From JBHOQS01 sp042408875 (GTDB lineage: Bacteria > Chloroflexota > UBA11872 > JBHOQS01): a stretch of 64,000 bases of DNA. Numbering within the stretch: the first letter of the stretch is position 1; each line of letters starts with the position of its first letter. A program made the position numbers and the translations under genes. Below are positions 59,599 to 64,000 of this stretch, one piece after another. Location: positions 170,415-234,414 of the forward strand of contig JBHOQS010000007.1 of NCBI GenBank assembly GCA_042408875.1, in the 5' to 3' direction. A model generated the notes under the pieces. The model was not told the DNA's origin. It searched no databases and saw only the letters and a program-made list of their open reading frames with translations.

Positions 59599-60231
59599 CT
59601 ACCGGCGGGCGTCGATGAGGTGGCGCGCCAGGGCGAGGTCGGCGCGGAAGAGCGCTTCGCAGGCCGTCCGCTCCTCGCCTTCAAGACGGAGGAGATAGGC
59701 CGGATGGAAGGTGGGCAGGCAGGGAATGCCGTACCGCGTAGGCTGAGGAGAGCCGCGACGCTGGGCCAGTGCCGGACCAGGGCCGAGCAGCCGGGTAGTA
59801 GCGGTAGCCCCCAGCGCCAAGAATAGTCGCGGGCGCACGATCTGGATCTCCCGGTCCAGCACAGCGGCCCAGCGGTCGATCTCCGGTTTAGTAGGCGGGC
59901 GGTTGCGCACGGCTCCGTCCTGGAGGGTAACCGGCCGGCACTTCACCACATTGGTGAGGTAGAGCGAGGCGCGGGAGAAGCCAGCGGCGTCAAGCGAAGC
60001 GCGCAGCAAGCGACCTGCCGGGCCGGAGAAGGGGCGGCCGCTCTGCTCATCGGCCTCAGCGGGTGCCTCGCCCACCACCATCAGCGCGGCGGCGGGCCCG
60101 CCCTCGCTGAAGACCGGCCGCGCCCCACCTGCACACTGCGCCGTCTCCACTTCACGGCGCAGCCGCCCCAGCGCCGCGGCGCGATCAGCGGGCTCACCCG
60201 CATCAAAGAGTGAGAGGAGGCGTGCCAGCAC
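59599..60231 (-). CDS. Family-4-like uracil-DNA glycosylase lacking two Fe-S cysteines
   Basis: This 210-residue protein resembles family-4 UDG. It has GEAPAEADE with GRPFSGPAGRLL, TNVVKCRP and HPAYLLR. Cys33 and Cys98 are present, but the second Cys of the CxxC (Gly36 here) and the fourth ligand position near 121 (Trp) are missing. The Fe-S cluster is therefore probably absent or altered. It may be a paralogue with new specificity or an inactive form. The GTG start at 60231 follows the small secreted-protein gene with a 9-base gap. Confidence 0.82.
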   Translation of the reverse strand: MLARLLSLFDAGEPADRAAALGRLRREVETAQCAGGARPVFSEGGPAAALMVVGEAPAEADEQSGRPFSGPAGRLLRASLDAAGFSRASLYLTNVVKCRPVTLQDGAVRNRPPTKPEIDRWAAVLDREIQIVRPRLFLALGATATTRLLGPGPALAQRRGSPQPTRYGIPCLPTFHPAYLLRLEGEERTACEALFRADLALARHLIDARR

Positions 60232-60240
60232 GCGTCCGTG

Positions 60241-60513
60241 CTAGTGCCCTTCGTAGCAGGAGAACATCTCGTAGGCCGGGGTCTGTGCCTGGCTCTGGAC
60301 CTGCGCCTGCCCGGCAGACTGCGCCGGAGCGGGCGCCTTCTGGCCAAATGGCACCCATGCTGGCAGCTTGACCTCAGCGGGGACCATGATCGCCACGGGT
60401 ACACCGGCCGGCAACGTCACCGGCCTGAACTGGAGTGCCCCGCTCCAGATCGACCCAGCCGCCGCCAATGCTACCAAACCGCCAGCAGCTCCCATCAGAA
60501 GCCTAGCAACCAT
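60241..60513 (-). CDS. Small membrane-anchored or secreted protein
   Basis: This 90-residue protein starts MVARLLMGAAGGLVALAAAG, a signal peptide or anchor. A proline/valine region PAGVPVAIMVPAEV follows, then an Ala/Gln-rich low-complexity tail, ending in a Cys. It has no recognised family. AAGGGGGAG lies directly before the ATG. It is followed 9 bases later by the UDG-like gene. Confidence 0.65.
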   Translation of the reverse strand: MVARLLMGAAGGLVALAAAGSIWSGALQFRPVTLPAGVPVAIMVPAEVKLPAWVPFGQKAPAPAQSAGQAQVQSQAQTPAYEMFSCYEGH

Positions 60514-60737
60514 CTCTCCCCCTTTGCCGGACCTCTCGTCTAACCCCCTCAAGGGGACGCACGCCTGCCGCACGTACTGCCAGTGTAGCGGTGCCAGGCC
60601 CCAGCGTCAAGAGAAACGAAAAAGAAAGAGCGAAGACGTCGCACCATGCGTCATGAGTAGCCCCGGAGCCGCGCTAGTAGGCCGGCTCCCTGCGGGATGG
60701 TAGAGGGCGGGTGGTAGGGCCTGACGCGCCTTACGCA

Positions 60738-61124
60738 TTACGCACTATGCCCTTCTCCCTCCTCTTCCTCGAAGATCGCCGCTCTGGAGGGCGGGAGGGT
60801 GCGTGCTAGCAGGCGGCGCAACTGTTCGAGCGGGACGTGCCGTCGGTCCAGCAGCCAGGCATCGAGTGCCAGCCCGCGCACCTCCTGGTGGAGCTGCTGG
60901 AGCAGCGCCGTCTCCTCGGGCTGGGTGGGCGGCTGGGCTACAGCTGCCTGGAGCGCCCGAAGCTGCTCTTCTCGGCTTCTGAGCAGCCGCACCAGCTCGA
61001 GGCGGTGGCGGTCGGCCTCCCGCACGAGCTCAAGCAGGCTACTGAGCTGTGCCAAGGCATGCTCATACTGGGAACGCCAGTAGTGCCAGTCCTCCTGCTG
61101 TTGTGGCCGTTGCTCATCCGGCAT
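60738..61124 (-). CDS. Coiled-coil protein (128 aa)
   Basis: This protein is mainly helical, with heptad-rich stretches in HALAQLSSLLELVREADRHR and LELVRLLRSREEQLRALQ. It ends in an acidic EEEEGEG tail. No family is recognised. AGGAGC lies before the ATG. It could be a small structural or regulatory protein; the confidence rests on codon pattern and the coiled coil. Confidence 0.55.
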   Translation of the reverse strand: MPDEQRPQQQEDWHYWRSQYEHALAQLSSLLELVREADRHRLELVRLLRSREEQLRALQAAVAQPPTQPEETALLQQLHQEVRGLALDAWLLDRRHVPLEQLRRLLARTLPPSRAAIFEEEEGEGHSA

Positions 61125-61588
61125 GAAGCGCTCCTACCTGCTCCGAATAAACTATGGGACAACCGGTCCTGAGGGCTGCGCAACGCCCAGGCGGTCGTAC
61201 GACGCACCGTGGTGCGTACATATATAATCTCTGGCCGGGCAGCGGTGCAATATCCGTGGAATCCCGTCTGCTGCCAGAGGGTTCTCCCTATTTTTCTTCA
61301 GCGCGAGCGTCTCCAGAAACGCAGAATTACCGCGCTCTGCCGCTAGGTAGAGTTACGGTACGCGCCTGGGCCCTCCCTGGGTGAGGCTGGGCAAAAGAAG
61401 GGTGGCGCACATGTCGCTTGCACAGGAGCGTAAGAAAGTAGCGATAGCTCGATTGAGGCAGCACATTGGCAGGAGGGTGAAAAGACACTCCCTCTCGTGC
61501 CATCAGGCCGTGCGCGGCATCGCGAGCGCTAGCGGAAAGCATAAATGTATAGAAAAATTATTGATCAGTACACTATCTGATCAATACA
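61125..61588. other. Gap with promoter-like and terminator sequences
   Basis: Near 61215 a plus-strand TATATAAT follows a GCACC/GGTGC hairpin, but no clear gene follows it. A short basic frame from 61411 (MSLAQERKKV) runs into the CpaE-like gene and is doubtful. The right end holds the terminator of that gene. Confidence 0.5.
61551..61586 (-). terminator. AT-rich rho-independent terminator
   Basis: On the minus strand, right after the stop of the CpaE-like gene, TATTGATCAG pairs perfectly with CTGATCAATA (61577-61586 with 61559-61568) across an 8-base loop. ATTTTTCT follows. Unlike the GC hairpins elsewhere, its stem is mostly AT. Confidence 0.8.
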
Positions 61589-62458
61589 CTAAGCGAAGGA
61601 CAAGATGCGGGTCAGCCAGCTCGGCGCGTGGTGCTTGTGTGGCTGGGCTGGCACTGTCTCGGGGACGCCCGCGCTCTTGACCAGACACCTGGCCAGGGCA
61701 AAGATGTCTTGCCCGAGCTGGCTGGCCGGATGCGTCACGAGCAGCGGCGTTGCTGTATCGATGGCTTGCCGCGCTAGCAGCCAGTCGTTCGCCAGGGTCG
61801 CAGTGAACCGCCAGCCCAGGATACGCTCGGCCTCGAGCACATCCATGCCCAGCCGTGGGTCGGCGGCAGCGCGGTTGAGCACGAGCATCAGCTTCTCGGG
61901 AGGATATTGCAGTTGAGCCGCTATGTGTAGCACGACGCGCAGGTGATGGATCACCGGGAGCTCCGGCGTGCCGACCAGCACGATCCGCTCTGCCAGGTCG
62001 AGTATCCGCAGCATCTGCTCGTGAAATGATGGCGAGGTATCGACGACCACGAAGTCGAATGTTTCCTGAAGCAGGCGCAAGATCACCTGGAGCGCCTGAG
62101 GCGTGACCAGCTCGGCCTGCGCCGGATGCGGTGGCGCCAGCAGTATGGCGAGGCCGGTCCGCTCGTGACGCACCACTGCCCTCTGGACCTGTTCGACACC
62201 TCCTGCGCTCGCCTTGCCCAGCTCCGCTACGAGGTCCACAATCGTCCGTGTCGGTGGTATGTTGAGCACCAGAGCGAGGTCGCCAAATATCAGGTTGGCA
62301 TCTACAAGCACCACCCGCGCCTTTGCGTGCTCGAGCTCTCGAAGGGCCAGCGCCAGGTTGGTGGCAATGGTCGTACAGCCGACGCCGCCTCGCGGGCCGA
62401 AGACAGCAAAGATACGTCCTTGCTGTGCTTGCGCTTGAGGCTGAGAAGGATATGCCAT
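61589..62458 (-). CDS. CpaE/TadZ-like ParA-family ATPase
   Basis: This 289-residue protein is of the ParA/MinD type. A phosphate-loop region GPRGGVGCTT (21-30) is followed by VVLVDANLIFGDLALVLN, as in CpaE/TadZ pilus-localisation proteins. The invariant P-loop lysine is replaced by Cys28, as in several atypical TadZ proteins, so ATP hydrolysis may be lost. DFVVVDTSPSFHEQ is the Walker B. No pilus genes are in this window. A hairpin terminator ends the gene. Confidence 0.85.
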   Translation of the reverse strand: MAYPSQPQAQAQQGRIFAVFGPRGGVGCTTIATNLALALRELEHAKARVVLVDANLIFGDLALVLNIPPTRTIVDLVAELGKASAGGVEQVQRAVVRHERTGLAILLAPPHPAQAELVTPQALQVILRLLQETFDFVVVDTSPSFHEQMLRILDLAERIVLVGTPELPVIHHLRVVLHIAAQLQYPPEKLMLVLNRAAADPRLGMDVLEAERILGWRFTATLANDWLLARQAIDTATPLLVTHPASQLGQDIFALARCLVKSAGVPETVPAQPHKHHAPSWLTRILSFA

Positions 62459-62644
62459 GCGTGCCGCGCCCTTTCCTCGCGCGTGGCCTCGGCACCCTCA
62501 GCGAGGGCCACACACCTACCATCCCAGCCGGGACAGGCCAGCGGAAGTCTGTCCCAGCATAGCTCCCGGACCGACGAACAGAACGCCGCGGGAGCCCTCA
62601 CCCATAAGTATCGGCAGCAGGCACACAGGCTTGAACGGGAGGTA

Positions 62645-63019
62645 CTACGCCGGGCTGCTGAGGAAGTGCTCGACGATCGCAAGGAGCTCGGCCAGCTCAA
62701 ATGGTTTGGCGAGATAGCCATCTGCTTGGATCTCGTCAGCCCGCTGGGCAGCATCCGTAGCCGCGGTGAAGACAATGATGGGCACGCGCCGGGTGTGCTG
62801 CGCACGAAAGGCGCGGGCGAACTCCCAGCCATCCATACAAGGCATGCGCATATCGAGCAGGATCAGATCGGGCACCTGCGTGGACGCCTGCTCCAGGGCG
62901 TCCAGGCCATCGCCAGCAGCAAGGACACGGTAGCCTGCCTCCTCCAGCACCTCCTGGACGAACACGCGCAGGTCGGGATCATCCTCGACCAGCAGGACGT
63001 ACTTCGGCTCCCACGCCAT
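62645..63019 (-). CDS. Single-domain response regulator
   Basis: This 124-residue protein is a receiver domain alone, CheY-like. The phosphoacceptor is Asp56 (LILLDMRMP), the acidic pair is Asp13-Asp14 (VEDD), and the Lys is in LAKPF. GGGAGG lies before the ATG. Its first 41 bases overlap the end of the histidine kinase gene, so the two are a coupled pair. With no output domain it probably acts through protein contacts. Confidence 0.92.
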   Translation of the reverse strand: MAWEPKYVLLVEDDPDLRVFVQEVLEEAGYRVLAAGDGLDALEQASTQVPDLILLDMRMPCMDGWEFARAFRAQHTRRVPIIVFTAATDAAQRADEIQADGYLAKPFELAELLAIVEHFLSSPA

Positions 63020-63848
63020 CGCTGCCTCCCGGTACTACCGGCTTGCTGCACACCGGAATGCTGAAGGAGAACGTCGAGCCCTCGCCCTCGGCACTGGAGA
63101 ACCATATCCTGCCGCTGTGCCGAGCGATGATCTCCCGGCTCAGATGCAGGCCGATGCCCATTCCGCCGTAGTCGGCCGGTGTGCCGGCATGGGCGCGGTA
63201 GAACCGCTCAAAGAGGCGGTCCTGGCGGTCGGCGGGGATACCGATCCCCTCGTCCCGCACCGAGACGATCGCCTCTCCTTCCTGCACGGCCGCGGTCACC
63301 CATATGGTCCCACCGCCGGGCGAGTACTTGATGGCGTTGCTCAGCAGGTTCTCCAGTACTTGCTCGATGCGATCTCGATCAACCTCGATGGTGGCAGTAG
63401 CAGCGATCTGTAGATCGAGGCGGTGCCTGGCCGTCGTGGCCTGCATGCGCTCGACGACTGCCCGCACGAGTTCCGCCAGGTCGCACTGCTCACAGCGCAG
63501 CTCGAGCCGTCCATACTCGGCGCGCGCCACGTCCAGAAAGTCCTGAATGAGACGCGTCAGGCGGTTGCACTGGCGCTCCAGCACCTCAAGCACCTGGGGC
63601 TCGTGAAGTGGCCGCCCTGTTGTAATGCGCCGGCGCACTAGCTCCACATAGCCTTTGATCACCGAGATCGGCGTCTTCAGCTCGTGCGCGGCGGTGGAGA
63701 GGAACTCGTCCCGCACCCGCAGCCCTTCCTGTGCCGCATCGTACAGCCGGGCGTTGTCGATGGCCTGAGCGCAGCGGTAGGCCAGCTCCTCGGCCAGTGT
63801 CAGGTCCTCCGGACCGTACTGGCGGCCTGACTCAGCGCTGACCAACAT
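62979..63848 (-). CDS. Sensor histidine kinase, N-terminal GAF end cut or shifted
   Basis: The visible part has the end of a GAF domain (NRILGGIMLVSAESGRQYGP), the phosphoacceptor His55 in STAAHELKTP, and the catalytic ATPase domain with N box ENLLSNAIKYS, DEGIGIP and GMGIGLHLS. It signals through the overlapping response regulator. The same reading frame continues upstream without a start to an in-frame TAA at 63938-63936, and residues ATRLSLLLFPS still resemble a GAF strand. So the true N-terminus is unclear; a frameshift or a window-edge effect is possible. A minus-strand TATAAT is at 63990-63985. Confidence 0.85.
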   Translation of the reverse strand: MLVSAESGRQYGPEDLTLAEELAYRCAQAIDNARLYDAAQEGLRVRDEFLSTAAHELKTPISVIKGYVELVRRRITTGRPLHEPQVLEVLERQCNRLTRLIQDFLDVARAEYGRLELRCEQCDLAELVRAVVERMQATTARHRLDLQIAATATIEVDRDRIEQVLENLLSNAIKYSPGGGTIWVTAAVQEGEAIVSVRDEGIGIPADRQDRLFERFYRAHAGTPADYGGMGIGLHLSREIIARHSGRIWFSSAEGEGSTFSFSIPVCSKPVVPGGSDGVGAEVRPAGRG

Positions 63849-64000
63849 GATCCCGCCGAGGATGCGGTTGCAAAGTGTGTTGCTGGGGAAGAGGAGAAGC
63901 GAGAGGCGGGTAGCTGCGGGATGGTAGGATCGGTGTTATCCAGACCACCGATGCTGACCACCTGCGAGCGACCCGCCCATGACGATTATAACCCGCGCCC

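Noticed and set aside
61381..61680. A basic short frame (MSLAQERKKV...) after a TATATAAT box
   Set aside because: It has no ribosome site, crosses the terminator and runs antisense into the CpaE-like gene.
1..64000. tRNA, rRNA or transposase genes
   Set aside because: I looked for TTCGA/GTTCAAATC-type tRNA arms, rRNA cores and DDE or tyrosine recombinase motifs and saw none; the REP and MITE-like elements carry no proteins of their own.

Overview
The window is GC-rich bacterial DNA that most resembles Chloroflexota (a Chloroflexia or Thermomicrobia type). This rests on the L,D-transpeptidase with its paired YFPETGH / VFGYPLT repeats, the Tat-type lipoprotein solute-binding proteins, the family-4 uracil-DNA glycosylases and the archaeal-type glycyl-tRNA synthetase. 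It is an inference, because no rRNA or other taxonomic marker is present. I see no tRNA, rRNA, CRISPR array, prophage or transposase gene.

Layout. 1-1.25 kb: a CBS-domain protein coupled to a truncated alanine racemase (minus strand). 1.4-13.3 kb: a carbohydrate locus with a GH5-like hydrolase, a Gfo/Idh/MocA oxidoreductase, two family-1 sugar-binding lipoproteins without adjacent permeases, a second large glycosidase-like protein, an unassigned helical protein and an MmgE/PrpD protein. 13.5-18.9 kb: small membrane proteins, a secreted L,D-transpeptidase, a lipoprotein alpha/beta hydrolase, a bicupin and an apparently frameshifted MarR regulator. 19.2-32.5 kb: a complete Opp/Dpp-type ABC transporter (SBP, B, C, D, F), a heparinase II/III-like protein and a second paralogous family-5 SBP, probably for uptake and breakdown of acidic oligosaccharides. 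32.8-34.4 kb: two tandem RraA/HMG-aldolase-like proteins. 34.5-44.7 kb: an orphan CobT-like VWA protein, CTP synthase, an MBL-fold protein, a family-4 UDG, a MarR-cupin divergent pair with a visible operator, a 2-hydroxyacid dehydrogenase and a MATE exporter. 44.9-53.4 kb: a solitary Dna2-like nuclease-helicase carrying an in-frame REP-like insertion, a YceI lipoprotein, an MFS exporter, a second Gfo/Idh/MocA protein and an aldo/keto reductase. 54-64 kb: recO, glyS, a serine hydrolase, hemW, a second family-4-like UDG lacking two Fe-S ligands, and on the minus strand a CpaE-like ATPase, a response regulator and a histidine kinase.

Three classes of non-coding structure recur. (1) AT-rich islands made of short tandem words, each locus with its own word and period (8, 10, 13, 14 or 15 bp), fill many gene gaps and often run up to the Shine-Dalgarno site; other gaps hold GC-neutral arrays of the same kind. 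(2) REP-like GC hairpins with a CCCTCACCCCCGG-type border lie in gaps and once inside a gene. (3) Two roughly 280-290 bp elements with long related terminal inverted repeats look like a MITE family. Class 1 is the most unusual signal in the window.
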